From Mycobacterium sp. (GTDB lineage Bacteria; Actinomycetota; Actinomycetes; Mycobacteriales; Mycobacteriaceae), in contig JAHFVD010000027.1 in the NCBI GenBank assembly GCA_023264735.1, positions 23,761-87,760 on the forward strand: a DNA stretch of 64,000 nt, written 5' to 3'. Shown one piece after another: positions 45,372 through 54,469 of this stretch. The notes beneath the pieces are model-generated. The model did not search any database. It saw only the letters and a list, made by a program, of their open reading frames with translations, and was not told the origin of the DNA. Every line of letters begins with the position of its first letter. Positions within the stretch are counted from its first letter, which is position 1. The position numbers and the translations under genes were made by a program.

Positions 45372-46375
45372 TCGTCACCGTCACACCAAACCCGAGCATC
45401 GATCGCACCGTGACGCTACCCGCCCAATTGGTGCGCGGCGCGGTGCACCGGGTGCAGTCGGTGACGACCGAACCGGGCGGCAAGGGCGTCAACGTCGCAC
45501 GGGCGCTGACACTGGCCGGCCTGAACACTGTGGCGGTGCTGCCCGCCGCCCGGCACGACCCGATTGTCGCGGCACTGGAATCCCGCGGTGTGCGGTTCTA
45601 TCTGGTGCCGATCGAAGGCGCGGTGCGCACGAACCTCGCGATCACCGAATCCGACGGCACCACAACGAAGATCAACGAGCCGGGTGCGGTGATCGATGCG
45701 CCCGCGCTGGCCGCCTTCACCCAGGCCATCCTCGATCGTGCGGCGGGCGCGCGCTGGGTGGTGATGTCCGGATCCCTGCCGCCCGGTGTTCCGGATGGCT
45801 GGTACGCCGACGTGGTGGCCCAATTGCGGTCCTACGACTGCAAAGTCGCCGTCGATACCTCCGACGCCCCGCTGACGGCGCTGGCGGCAGGTTTCGCCAC
45901 CGCCGCTCCCGATTTGATCAAGCCGAATTCCGAGGAGCTCGCCAGCCTGGTCGGTGTCGATGCGCAGTCGCTGGAAGATGCTCTGGCCCAGGGTAATCCC
46001 GATCCCGTGGTCGACGCCGCCCGGCAACTGCTCGACCGTGGCGCCAAGACAGTACTGGCCACGCTCGGGGCGGCCGGCGCACTGCTGGTCAACGACACCG
46101 GCAGCTGGCTGGCCACTCCACCTCCGATCAAGCCAAGGAGCACCGTCGGCGCCGGCGACTCCTCCCTCGCGGGCTACGTTCGCGCCGACGTCGGTGGTGC
46201 GCAGGCGCCGCAACGACTGCAGATGGCTGTCGCCTACGGCAGCGCTGCTGCGGCACTTCCCGGTTCGGCTCTTCCGTCGCCGGCCGAGATCGACCTCGAC
46301 GATGTGGCGGTCACCTCGATATCGCCCTACCCCGCCGAATTCCAAGCCCACCCAGCTCCGCCCGCCCGACCCTGA
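45368..46375 (+). CDS. fruK: 1-Phosphofructokinase
   Basis: This is 335 residues, a PfkB-family sugar kinase. Substrate motif PGGKGVNVARAL (residues 37-48) and catalytic GAGDSSLAGY with Asp264 are clear. It phosphorylates fructose-1-phosphate, the product of fructose PTS import, to fructose-1,6-bisphosphate. It starts at the ATG overlapping fruR and is followed 19 bp later by fruA. Confidence 0.94.
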   Translation: MIVTVTPNPSIDRTVTLPAQLVRGAVHRVQSVTTEPGGKGVNVARALTLAGLNTVAVLPAARHDPIVAALESRGVRFYLVPIEGAVRTNLAITESDGTTTKINEPGAVIDAPALAAFTQAILDRAAGARWVVMSGSLPPGVPDGWYADVVAQLRSYDCKVAVDTSDAPLTALAAGFATAAPDLIKPNSEELASLVGVDAQSLEDALAQGNPDPVVDAARQLLDRGAKTVLATLGAAGALLVNDTGSWLATPPPIKPRSTVGAGDSSLAGYVRADVGGAQAPQRLQMAVAYGSAAAALPGSALPSPAEIDLDDVAVTSISPYPAEFQAHPAPPARP

Positions 46376-46394
46376 TAGCAGAAGGCATCTCATC

Positions 46395-48425
46395 ATGACG
46401 AACTCCGCCACCTCCATCATCAGCACCGACCTGGTGCTCCTCGACGTCGACGCCGGGTCCGACAAGGAGTCGGTGATCGGCCGGCTCGCCAGCCTGCTCG
46501 CCGACAGCGGACGGGTCAGCGACGGCGCCGCACTGCAAGCCGCGGCCATGGCTCGCGAGGCACAGTCGGCCACCGGGCTTCCCGGCGGCATCGCGATCCC
46601 GCACTGCCGATCGGCGGCCGTCACCAGCCCGTCGATCGCGTTCGCACGGCTGGCACCGAAGGTCGACTTCGGCGCGCCCGACGGCCCGGCGGATCTGGTG
46701 TTCCTGATCGCCGCGCCCGACGGCGCCGGCGCCGAGCACATGAAGCTGCTGTCCAGCCTGGCGCGCGCGTTGGTGCGGCCCGATTTCGTACAGTCGCTGC
46801 GGGATGCCAAATCAGCCGACGATGTGGTCGGCCTGGTCGACGGCGTGGTCAACCCCGATGCCGTCAAGCCGGCCGCCCCTGCCACGCCTGCCGCCAAACC
46901 CGCAGCAGCGCAGACCAAGTCGATCGTGGCGATCACCGCGTGTCCCACCGGCATCGCCCACACCTATATGGCGGCCGACGCGCTGAAGCTGGCAGCCGAG
47001 CGTGCGGGGGTGAACCTGACCGTCGAAACCCAGGGCTCCTCGGGCAGCACACCGGTGAGCGCACAGACGATCAGCGACGCCGGCGCCGTCATCTTCGCCA
47101 CCGACGTCGGGGTCAAAGACCGGCAGCGGTTCGCGGGCAAACCCGTGATCGCTTCCGGGGTCAAGCGCGCCATCAACGAACCCGACAAGATGATCGCCGA
47201 AGCGGTTGCCGCGTCGGATAATCCGCAGGCCGCACGGGTCGAGGGCACCGCGGCCGCGGCCGATGCCGGTGCTCCCGCCGGTGGGGTCGGCTGGGGCACC
47301 CGGATCCGGCAGATCCTGCTGACCGGCGTCAGCTACATGATTCCGTTCGTGGCCGCGGGCGGTCTGCTGATCGCGCTGGGCTTCCTGTTCGCCGGTGCCG
47401 ACATCGCGAATACCCCTGACGGCGCCACCAAGTCACTGGGCAATCTGATAGCGACCACGAACTCGTTGACCAACCTGCCCAGCGGCGGCTTCAGCCAGTA
47501 CCTCGGCGCGGTGTTGTTCACCCTCGGCGGGCTTGCGTTCAGCTTCCTGGTCCCGGCCCTGGCCGGCTACATCTCGTTCGCCATCGCCGACCGGCCCGGT
47601 ATCGCACCGGGTTTCACCGCGGGTGCGGTGGCGGTATTCGTCGGCGGCGGCTTCATCGGCGGTATCGTCGGCGGCTTGATCGCCGGATTCGCGGCCCTGT
47701 GGATCAGCCGGGTGAACGTGCCGCAGTGGTTCCGCGGCCTGATGCCTGTGGTGATCATCCCGCTGTTCGCCTCACTCGTCGTCGGCCTGCTGATGTTCCT
47801 TCTGCTGGGGCGGCCGCTGGCCGCGATCACCTCGGGGCTAACGAATTGGCTCAACAGCCTCACCGGCGCGTCGGTCATTCTGCTCGGGGTGATCCTGGGC
47901 CTGATGATGTGCTTCGACCTCGGCGGGCCGGTCAACAAGGCGGCCTACGCGTTTGCCACCGCCGGGCTCAACGTGGCCGACCCCGCCTCACTGCGCATCA
48001 TGGCCGCGGTGATGGCTGCCGGCATGGTGCCGCCACTGGCGATGGCACTGGCCACCACCATCCGACCCGGGCTGTTCAGCGAGCCCGAGCGCGAGAATGG
48101 CAGGGCCGCATGGCTGCTGGGTGCCTCGTTCATCTCGGAGGGGGCGATCCCGTTCGCGGCCGCCGACCCGCTGCGGGTGATCCCGTCGATGATGGCCGGC
48201 GGCGCCGTCACCGGCGCGCTGATCATGACCTTCGGGGTCTCCCAGACCGTGCCGCACGGCGGGCTCTTCGTGTTCTTCGCGATCAGCAAGCTGGTGTGGT
48301 TCCTGGTTGCCCTGGCCGCAGGCACCGTCGTCGGCGCCTTCGCGGTGCTCGGCGCCAAGCAGTTCACCAACCGCTCCGCCGCCCCTTCCGCCACCACCAC
48401 CCCCGCCGCCCAAACCAACGTTTGA
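46395..48425 (+). CDS. fruA: PTS fructose transporter subunit IIABC
   Basis: This is 676 residues. IIA (residues about 8-155) has phospho-His70 (GGIAIPHCRS). An Ala/Pro linker is followed by IIB with Cys183 (ITACPTGIAHTY), and IIC has about eight to ten membrane helices from residue 320. It imports and phosphorylates fructose at C1. The start ATG at 46395 has AGAAGG upstream. It precedes ptsH, from which it is separated by a 16-bp palindrome. Confidence 0.95.
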   Translation: MTNSATSIISTDLVLLDVDAGSDKESVIGRLASLLADSGRVSDGAALQAAAMAREAQSATGLPGGIAIPHCRSAAVTSPSIAFARLAPKVDFGAPDGPADLVFLIAAPDGAGAEHMKLLSSLARALVRPDFVQSLRDAKSADDVVGLVDGVVNPDAVKPAAPATPAAKPAAAQTKSIVAITACPTGIAHTYMAADALKLAAERAGVNLTVETQGSSGSTPVSAQTISDAGAVIFATDVGVKDRQRFAGKPVIASGVKRAINEPDKMIAEAVAASDNPQAARVEGTAAAADAGAPAGGVGWGTRIRQILLTGVSYMIPFVAAGGLLIALGFLFAGADIANTPDGATKSLGNLIATTNSLTNLPSGGFSQYLGAVLFTLGGLAFSFLVPALAGYISFAIADRPGIAPGFTAGAVAVFVGGGFIGGIVGGLIAGFAALWISRVNVPQWFRGLMPVVIIPLFASLVVGLLMFLLLGRPLAAITSGLTNWLNSLTGASVILLGVILGLMMCFDLGGPVNKAAYAFATAGLNVADPASLRIMAAVMAAGMVPPLAMALATTIRPGLFSEPERENGRAAWLLGASFISEGAIPFAAADPLRVIPSMMAGGAVTGALIMTFGVSQTVPHGGLFVFFAISKLVWFLVALAAGTVVGAFAVLGAKQFTNRSAAPSATTTPAAQTNV

Positions 48426-48454
48426 CCGCAGAAGTTCGAGTGAACATCTACAAA

Positions 48455-48470
48455 ACGTCGAATTCGACGT
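48455..48470. promoter_or_regulatory. Perfect 16-bp palindrome between fruA and ptsH
   Basis: ACGTCGAATTCGACGT is fully self-complementary and lies 16 bp before the ptsH ATG, adjacent to its ribosome site. It could be an operator, RNA hairpin or processing element that sets the HPr level. Confidence 0.5.
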
Positions 48471-48486
48471 CAACAGAAGGAGTCTC

Positions 48487-48744
48487 ATGCACACCAAGAC
48501 CGTCATCGTCGGCTCGGCGATCGGACTGCACGCCCGCCCCGCCGCGATCATCTCCGAAGCCGTCGTGAACGCGGGTGTTCCGGTGACGTTGTCGGTCGAC
48601 GGCGGCGAGCCGGTGGACGCCGGTTCGGCGTTGATGATCATGACCTTGGGCGCCGGCAATGGTGCGCAGGTCACCGTGGCCTCCGAGGACGAGGCCGCAT
48701 GCACGAGCATCGCCGAGCTGGTGCAGCAGGACCTCGACGCCTAA
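48487..48744 (+). CDS. ptsH: Phosphocarrier protein HPr
   Basis: This is 85 residues. Phospho-accepting His15 lies in the canonical GLHARPAA, and the C-terminal part shows SALMIMTLGAGNG at the position of the regulatory Ser46 region. It transfers phosphate between PtsI and FruA. AGAAGGAG precedes the ATG at 48487. It closes the fructose operon. Confidence 0.95.
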   Translation: MHTKTVIVGSAIGLHARPAAIISEAVVNAGVPVTLSVDGGEPVDAGSALMIMTLGAGNGAQVTVASEDEAACTSIAELVQQDLDA

Positions 48745-48758
48745 CGCCCTTGCGCTGC

Positions 48759-48764
48759 TAGCAT
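48759..48764 (+). promoter_or_regulatory. Candidate -10 box of the ClC gene, leaderless
   Basis: TAGCAT fits TANNNT and ends 6 nt before the ATG at 48771; no ribosome site is visible. Confidence 0.35.
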
Positions 48765-48770
48765 CCGCAC

Positions 48771-50216
48771 ATGGCCCAGGCGCCGATCGGCAGTAAGGCG
48801 GGCGGACGACTGGGCGAATTCCTGCGAGAATCTCCCTACCTGCGTAAATGGCTGATTCTCGGGATCGCGATCGGCGTCATCGCCGGCCTCGGTGCCGTGG
48901 TCTTCTACCTCGCCCTTGACTACACCGGCCAGTTCCTCCTCGGATACCTCGGCGGCTATCACGCGCCGCAGGCGTACGCCGACGGCGGCGGCACCGGATC
49001 GGCCGGTTTCGCCCGCCCATGGGCCATCCCGCTGATCGTGTTCGGCGGCGCGCTCGCGTCGGCCATCCTGGTGGCCAAGCTGGCGCCGGAGGCCGAGGGT
49101 CATGGCACCGACAGCGCTATCGAAGCCGTCCACACCGATCCCCGCTCCATCCGCGTCCGCGCGGTGCTGGTGAAGCTGGTCTCCAGCGCGCTGACGATCG
49201 GTTCCGGTGGCTCCGCCGGCCGCGAGGGGCCCACCGCCCAGATCTCGGCCGGATTCGGGTCGCTGCTGACCCGGACGTTCGACCTGTCCGACGCCGACGG
49301 CCGCGTGGCGGTCTCGCTGGGCATCGGTTCGGGTATCGGCGCGATCTTCGGAGCACCGCTGGGCGGCGCAGTGTTGGCCGCATCGATCGTCTACCGCGAG
49401 GATTTCGACTACAAGGCGCTGATCCCCGGTTTCGTCACCTCAGGCACCGCGTACGCCATCTACGGTTCGATCCTCGGATTCGAGCCGATGTTCGGATTCG
49501 TGGCACACGACTACGTCTTCGATCCGGCCCAGCTGGGCTGGTTCGCCGTGATCGGAATCGCCTCGGCGGCAATCGGATACCTCTACGCACGAGTGTTCTA
49601 CGGCACTGTCGCACTGACCCACCGGCTGCCCGGCAACAAGATCGTCAAGCCCGCGATCGGCGGCCTGCTGGTCGGCCTGCTAGCCCTGGCCATCCCGCAG
49701 ATCCTGTCCAGCGGCTACGGCTGGGTGCAGATCGCGACGACAAAGGAAGGGCTGCTGTCGATCCCGCTGTGGATCGTGCTCGTGCTCCCGATCGCCAAGA
49801 TCATTGCGACATCGCTGTCCATCGGAAGTGGCGGATCCGGAGGCATTTTCGGCCCCGGCATCGTCATCGGCGCATTCGTGGGAGCAGCGTTGTGGCGGCT
49901 GGCCGATCTGGCGGGTATGCCGGCAGTGCCTTCGGGGCCAGGTATTTTCGTCATCGCCGGGATGATGGCCTGCTTCGGCAGCGTGGCGCACGCACCGCTG
50001 GCAGTGATGCTCATGGTCGCCGAAATGACCGGCTCCTTCTCAGTGATCCCTGGCGCGATGGTCGCCGTTGGCATCGCATACCTGATCATCATCCGTACCC
50101 CGGTCTCGATCTATCAGGCCCAACGGCTCAACCGCGAAACCGCGGCCGCCGAACGGGTCGCCATCCCGGTGCCGGAGATCACCGCAGTCACCGAGGACGA
50201 CCAGCCAGACAAGTAG
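48771..50216 (+). CDS. ClC-family chloride channel/antiporter (Rv0143c-like)
   Basis: This is 481 residues (Rv0143c is about 492). ClC hallmarks are [11 protein letters not shown] with the gating glutamate at Glu152, and [12 protein letters not shown]. About ten to twelve membrane helices are predicted. Retention of the gate Glu is compatible with Cl-/H+ exchange or gated conduction; transport mode cannot be decided from the sequence. The role could be acid tolerance or ion balance. It follows ptsH by 26 bp but may have its own promoter. Confidence 0.91.
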   Translation: MAQAPIGSKAGGRLGEFLRESPYLRKWLILGIAIGVIAGLGAVVFYLALDYTGQFLLGYLGGYHAPQAYADGGGTGSAGFARPWAIPLIVFGGALASAILVAKLAPEAEGHGTDSAIEAVHTDPRSIRVRAVLVKLVSSALTIGSGGSAGREGPTAQISAGFGSLLTRTFDLSDADGRVAVSLGIGSGIGAIFGAPLGGAVLAASIVYREDFDYKALIPGFVTSGTAYAIYGSILGFEPMFGFVAHDYVFDPAQLGWFAVIGIASAAIGYLYARVFYGTVALTHRLPGNKIVKPAIGGLLVGLLALAIPQILSSGYGWVQIATTKEGLLSIPLWIVLVLPIAKIIATSLSIGSGGSGGIFGPGIVIGAFVGAALWRLADLAGMPAVPSGPGIFVIAGMMACFGSVAHAPLAVMLMVAEMTGSFSVIPGAMVAVGIAYLIIIRTPVSIYQAQRLNRETAAAERVAIPVPEITAVTEDDQPDK

Positions 50217-50329
50217 CCGCTCAAGGTCACTGTCTCAATACGATTCAGCAAAGGTCAGTACGTTTCGGGCCTCGGCCGTGCGATCCTTCACCCAGATACG
50301 CCCGAATTCAAAGACGAAGGGGTTTACCA

Positions 50330-51085
50330 GTGAACGCTCCCACGATGGCGCACCGACTGGCCGCAGAATTCGTCGGCACATTCTTGTTGGTTCTCGGCGG
50401 TTGCGGTGCCGCGGTGTTCGCGGCGAACCCCGGCGGCGGGATGGGAATCGGATTCTCCGGAGTTGCACTGGCTTTCGGCCTGACGGTACTCGCAGGCGTG
50501 TACGCATTCGGCACGATCTCCGGCGGTCACTTCAACCCGGCAGTCACCCTCGGCGCGGCGTTGGCCAAGCGTGTGGAATGGAAGGCACTGCCGGCGTATT
50601 GGGTCATCCAGGTGATCGGCGGCCTGGCCGCCGGTGCGGTGATCTACTGGGTTGCGAAGGGACGGGCGGATTTCACCGCGACCGGCCATATGGCGGCCAA
50701 CGGCTACGGTGAACACTCCCCGTTCGGCTATTCGCTGGCAGCCGTGGTGATCGCCGAGGCGCTGCTGACGTTCCTGTTCCTGCTCGTCATCCTTGGCGCC
50801 ACCGACGACCGTGCGCCAAAAGGGTTCGCCGGCTTGGCGATCGGGCTGACGCTCACCCTGATCCACCTGATTTCGATCCCGATCTCGAACACGTCGGTCA
50901 ACCCGGCGCGCTCGACCGGCGTCGCATTCTTCAACGGCGACGGCGCTCCCGCCCAGCTGTGGGTGTTCTGGCTCGCACCGCTGGTCGGCGCCGCACTGGC
51001 CGGCGTTCTGTACCCGGTCTTGTTCGGTCGCAACGAAGAGCTGGCCGACCGGCCAGTGCGCGACGACGCCCTCGAGCCCGCCTAA
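50330..51085 (+). CDS. aqpZ: Aquaporin Z-like water channel
   Basis: This is 251 residues from the GTG at 50330. The two NPA motifs are HFNPAVT and SVNPARS, the second with the selectivity-filter Arg; six helices are evident. The His/Phe-rich entrance ([12 protein letters not shown]) and short loops favour a water-specific channel rather than a glycerol facilitator. It lies after clc on the same strand, with a 113-bp gap. It converges with dps 9 bp later. Confidence 0.92.
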   Translation: MNAPTMAHRLAAEFVGTFLLVLGGCGAAVFAANPGGGMGIGFSGVALAFGLTVLAGVYAFGTISGGHFNPAVTLGAALAKRVEWKALPAYWVIQVIGGLAAGAVIYWVAKGRADFTATGHMAANGYGEHSPFGYSLAAVVIAEALLTFLFLLVILGATDDRAPKGFAGLAIGLTLTLIHLISIPISNTSVNPARSTGVAFFNGDGAPAQLWVFWLAPLVGAALAGVLYPVLFGRNEELADRPVRDDALEPA

Positions 51086-51094
51086 GCAAGGACC

Positions 51095-51637
51095 TCAGCG
51101 CGCGGCGCGGGCCGCAGACTTCTCGGTCGATTTGCCCTCGTGCTCCAATGTGCCACCGGCACTTTCGAGATGGGCCCGCATGAACCACTGGAACTTCTCC
51201 AGTGCGGCGGCGTGGCCGATGAGGATGTCCTGCGTCACCGGATCCAGATCCTCGGTGGTATCGATCGCCTTGCGGAGATCTTCGATGACACCGTCGTAGA
51301 CCAGGTCCAGCGCCGCGAGGTGGGCGGGCACGGTGTCGCGGCCGACCGAGTAGTCATCCCACGTGCGGTCTTTGAGGATGGCACCCGGTGTGCCCTGGGG
51401 TGACTGTCCGAGGGTGGCGATCCGCTCGGCGACCTCGTCGGCATAGCCGCGGACGAGCTCGACCTGGGGGTCGATCATCTCGTGCACGCCGATAAAGCTG
51501 GGGCCCACAACATTCCAGTGCACATGCTTGAGGGTCAGGTGCAGGTCGTTGTAGGTGCTGAGCTGCTTCTGCAACAGATCGGCGACCTTACGGCTCTTCG
51601 CGTCCGACAATCCGGGGACGGTGAATTTCGAACCCAT
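51095..51637 (-). CDS. dps: DNA starvation/ferritin-like protein Dps (Dps1-like)
   Basis: This is 180 residues, very close by recall to M. smegmatis Dps1. Ferroxidase residues His40, His52, Asp56 and neighbouring Glu60 fall in HVHWNVVGPSFIGVHEMID. A C-terminal basic tail (GKSTEKSAARAAR) could bind DNA. It oxidises Fe(II) with peroxide and stores iron, protecting DNA in stationary phase. GGAG lies 8-10 nt upstream of the ATG at 51637. Dps1 is absent from M. tuberculosis. Confidence 0.94.
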   Translation of the reverse strand: MGSKFTVPGLSDAKSRKVADLLQKQLSTYNDLHLTLKHVHWNVVGPSFIGVHEMIDPQVELVRGYADEVAERIATLGQSPQGTPGAILKDRTWDDYSVGRDTVPAHLAALDLVYDGVIEDLRKAIDTTEDLDPVTQDILIGHAAALEKFQWFMRAHLESAGGTLEHEGKSTEKSAARAAR

Positions 51638-51711
51638 GTAAATCGCTCCTTCGTGCTTTCGCTGTAGACAGCTCGCATACCCGACCTGCGGATGAGGAAA
51701 CCCGGAGCACG

Positions 51712-52626
51712 TCAGAGCTTGCTGATCTGCTGGACCGGCAGCCGAGCGCCGCGGCGCGGTTCGACGGCGAGTCCACTGGCCTCGAGCATCCGCACCACGC
51801 GGTAGCGGTGCGGGCGCATGGGTTCGAGCAGCTCCACCATCCCGGCGTCGTCGACCGGCCGGCCGATCAGGGTCCAGCCGATCATTTTCGAGATGTGGTA
51901 GTCGCCGATCGAGAGTGCGTCGGCGTCGCCGAAGGCCCGTTGGGCGACCTCGGCGGCCGTCCACACCCCGACACCGGGAAGCGTGGTGAGGGCTTCTCGC
52001 GCCTCGACAACGGGGCGGACCGACTGCCGCTCCAGCGTGGCCGCCCGCTGCGCGCAGCCGACGATCGTGCGAGCCCGGCCGGGGTCGACATTGGCGCGAT
52101 GGAACTCCCAGGACGGGATTCGCCGCCATGCCTCGGCCGACGGCGGCACGCGCATCCGCGCCGGGGCCGGTCCCGGCGCGGGCGAGCCGAATTTGGTGAC
52201 CAGCAGTCGCCAGGCGCGAAACGCGTCGGCACCCGGCACCCGCTGCTCGATCACCGCGGGGACCAGCGCCTCGAGCACCCGCGCGGTGCGCCCCAGCCGG
52301 AGATGCGGCACCCGCGCAGCCGCGGCCGCGACAACCGGGTGCTGCGGACGGAAATCACTCGCGTCATCGTCGAAGCCCAGCAGCGCGGGCAGCGCGTCGA
52401 CGTACTCCTGCGCGCCGTCACCCCAGGCTTGGCAGGTGACGGTGTCGGGGGCGGTGCGGTGAATCCGCGCGGTGACCGGCCCGCTGGTCTGCAGGCTGGT
52501 GCGCCAGATCGCCCGCTGCGCGTCGAGCTGGTAGCACGGGTCACCCGGGCCACGCCGCTGTGGCGCCAGCGTGAACCCGGGGCTGGCCGGGCCGGGGAAG
52601 ACCAGCGTGCGCTCTTTCGCGTCCAA
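51712..52626 (-). CDS. AlkA-like DNA-3-methyladenine glycosylase family protein (Rv0142-like)
   Basis: This is 304 residues (Rv0142 is about 308). The C-terminal half has the helix-hairpin-helix glycosylase motif with catalytic Asp: LTTLPGVGVWTAAEVAQRAF, then GDADALSIGDYHISK. The N-terminal half is less conserved. Base excision of alkylated purines is the family role but is unproven for the mycobacterial protein. The start at 52626 is TTG, 2 bp after the DUF427 stop; no better start is visible. Confidence 0.83.
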   Translation of the reverse strand: MDAKERTLVFPGPASPGFTLAPQRRGPGDPCYQLDAQRAIWRTSLQTSGPVTARIHRTAPDTVTCQAWGDGAQEYVDALPALLGFDDDASDFRPQHPVVAAAAARVPHLRLGRTARVLEALVPAVIEQRVPGADAFRAWRLLVTKFGSPAPGPAPARMRVPPSAEAWRRIPSWEFHRANVDPGRARTIVGCAQRAATLERQSVRPVVEAREALTTLPGVGVWTAAEVAQRAFGDADALSIGDYHISKMIGWTLIGRPVDDAGMVELLEPMRPHRYRVVRMLEASGLAVEPRRGARLPVQQISKL

Positions 52627-52628
52627 GG

Positions 52629-53006
52629 TCAGTCCGGGGCGACGCTGACGTCGGCCTTGTTCGGGTAGAACGCGACATGTCCGGCGATCGCTGCGACCGC
52701 CGGATAGGGCTCGTCGTAGGTCCAGATGGCGTCATCGACGGTCGTGCCCGCGGCGGTGACGCTGTAGTAGCTCGCATCGCCCTTGTAGGGACAGTACGTC
52801 TGGGTGTCGGTGCGGGTCAGCACGGCGGGATCGACGTCACCGATCGGAATGTATTGGACGACAGGATAGGTGGATTCGGCCAGGCCGAGCGCGGCGCGGG
52901 TGTCGGCGACCAGCTCACCGTTGACCCGGACCTGTACGCGACCGCTGGTCGGGGTGATGGTGATCGGATGCTCGGCGGTGGGCTGCTTGATCTCGCGTGT
53001 GCTCAT
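52629..53006 (-). CDS. DUF427 protein (Rv0140-like)
   Basis: This is 125 residues, matching Rv0140 (about 126). The family pattern is visible: RVQVRVNGELVADTRAAL, then YPVVQYIPIGDVDP and TYCPYKGDASYY. GGAGG lies 6 nt before the ATG at 53006. The function of DUF427 is unknown; it is a small beta-rich cytosolic domain. It is followed directly by the glycosylase gene, suggesting co-transcription. Two 15-bp direct repeats lie upstream. Confidence 0.86.
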   Translation of the reverse strand: MSTREIKQPTAEHPITITPTSGRVQVRVNGELVADTRAALGLAESTYPVVQYIPIGDVDPAVLTRTDTQTYCPYKGDASYYSVTAAGTTVDDAIWTYDEPYPAVAAIAGHVAFYPNKADVSVAPD

Positions 53007-53025
53007 CGTGGTCCTCCCTGCATTA

Positions 53026-53057
53026 GACGTAGTTGATGCACCGACGTAGTTGATGCA
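53026..53057. repeat. Direct repeat of 15 bp (period 17) upstream of DUF427
   Basis: GACGTAGTTGATGCA occurs at 53026-53040 and again at 53043-53057, between the DUF427 start and the FAD oxidoreductase stop. Confidence 0.85.
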
Positions 53058-53089
53058 ACAGCGCCCCGCACCCATGATTCCCCGCGGGG

Positions 53090-54460
53090 CTAAGGCCGGC
53101 GGGCGATTGCGTCGGCGACAACGGCGATCGGTGACGTCGTGGACCGACCGCCGGCCTCGTGCCGGTCGGCCATCTTGTAGGCGGTGTACATCCCGCGCAC
53201 TCCGAGCCACCGGAACGGTTCGGGCTCCCAGGTGCGGGAGTGGTGATCGACCCAGGGCAGTGCGGTCAACGGCGTGGACCGCTTGAGCACCAGGTCACTC
53301 AGGGTGCGCCCGGCCAGGTTGGTCGCCGTGACGCCGTGGCCGACGTAGCCACCGGCCTCGCCCAGCCCGGTCGCGGGGTCCAGGCTGACGCCGGCCGACC
53401 AGTCGCGCGGCACGCCCAGCACCCCGCACCAACCGTGGGCGATCGGCACCCCACGGGTCTGCGGCAGGACGGTGTTGAGCACCCCGGTCAGGTAGCTGAT
53501 GGTGTCCGCGCCGACGGCGCCGTCGTGATCGATGCGGGAGGCGTAGCGATAGGGCACCGCCCGGCCACCGATCGCGATGCGGTTGTCGGCCGTGCGCTGG
53601 GCGTAGAAGAACCCGTGCGCCAGGTCGCCAACGGTCTCGCGGCCTTCCCAGCCGATGCCTGCCCAGATGTCGTCCGACATCGGTTCGGTGGCGATCATCG
53701 CGCTGTTCATCGGCAGCCAGCGCCGGCGCAGCCCGCGCATCCGCGGCGTGAACCCCTCGGTGGCGCGCAGCACGATCGGCGCCCGCACCGCGCCCATCGG
53801 CGTCTGCACCCGTCCCTGGCTGATCTCCGTCACCGGGGTCTGCTCGTAGATGGTCACGCCGAGGCGCTGCACGACATCGGCCAGACCGCGCGCCAGCTTC
53901 GCCGGCTGGATCCGCGCGCAATGCGGGTTGAACGAGCCGAGCACCAGGCTGTCCACCCGCACTCGGGCCGCGGCCTCCGCAGCGCTCAGCATCTCGATGC
54001 CGTCGGTCCCCCACTCCCGGTCCTCATCGGCTTCGGCGCGCAGCCGGCGGGCCTGTGCCGCATTGCGGGCGACTTCGAGGTTGCCGCCCTTGACGATGTC
54101 GGCGTCGATGTCCTCCCTGGCGGCCACCGCGATGACTTCGTCGACGGCCGCGTTGAGAGTCTGCTGCCAGGCCACGACACTGGCGCGGCCGTACTGCTTG
54201 GCCAGCAGCTCGCGATGGCCGGGCGCCAGCCCGGACAGCCAGCCGCCGTTGCGGCCGGAGGCGCCGAACCCGGCAAAACGGGCCTCCAGCACGGTGATCC
54301 GCAACGACGGGTCGGCCTGCTTCAGGTAGTAGGCGGTCCACAACCCGGTATAGCCGGCACCGACGATGCAGACGTCGGCGTCGCGGTCACCGGGCAGGGC
54401 GGGGCGGGGGCGGGGAAGCTCGGTGAACCAGTGCGAGACGGCGCCGTTGATCGTGGCCAT
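53090..54460 (-). CDS. FAD-dependent amine/amino-acid oxidoreductase (DAO family)
   Basis: This is 456 residues. The dinucleotide fold is VCIVGAGYTGLWTAYYL with acidic LEARFAG, followed by GASGRNGGWLSG, an FAD-binding motif typical of glycine oxidase, sarcosine oxidase and gamma-glutamylputrescine oxidase proteins. The C-terminal GGYVGHGVTATNLAGR contacts FAD. It probably oxidises an amine or imino acid with H2O2 or ring-opening chemistry; substrate unknown. It is 9 bp after a methyltransferase gene on the same strand. Confidence 0.86.
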   Translation of the reverse strand: MATINGAVSHWFTELPRPRPALPGDRDADVCIVGAGYTGLWTAYYLKQADPSLRITVLEARFAGFGASGRNGGWLSGLAPGHRELLAKQYGRASVVAWQQTLNAAVDEVIAVAAREDIDADIVKGGNLEVARNAAQARRLRAEADEDREWGTDGIEMLSAAEAAARVRVDSLVLGSFNPHCARIQPAKLARGLADVVQRLGVTIYEQTPVTEISQGRVQTPMGAVRAPIVLRATEGFTPRMRGLRRRWLPMNSAMIATEPMSDDIWAGIGWEGRETVGDLAHGFFYAQRTADNRIAIGGRAVPYRYASRIDHDGAVGADTISYLTGVLNTVLPQTRGVPIAHGWCGVLGVPRDWSAGVSLDPATGLGEAGGYVGHGVTATNLAGRTLSDLVLKRSTPLTALPWVDHHSRTWEPEPFRWLGVRGMYTAYKMADRHEAGGRSTTSPIAVVADAIARRP

Positions 54461-54469
54461 CCCACGAAT

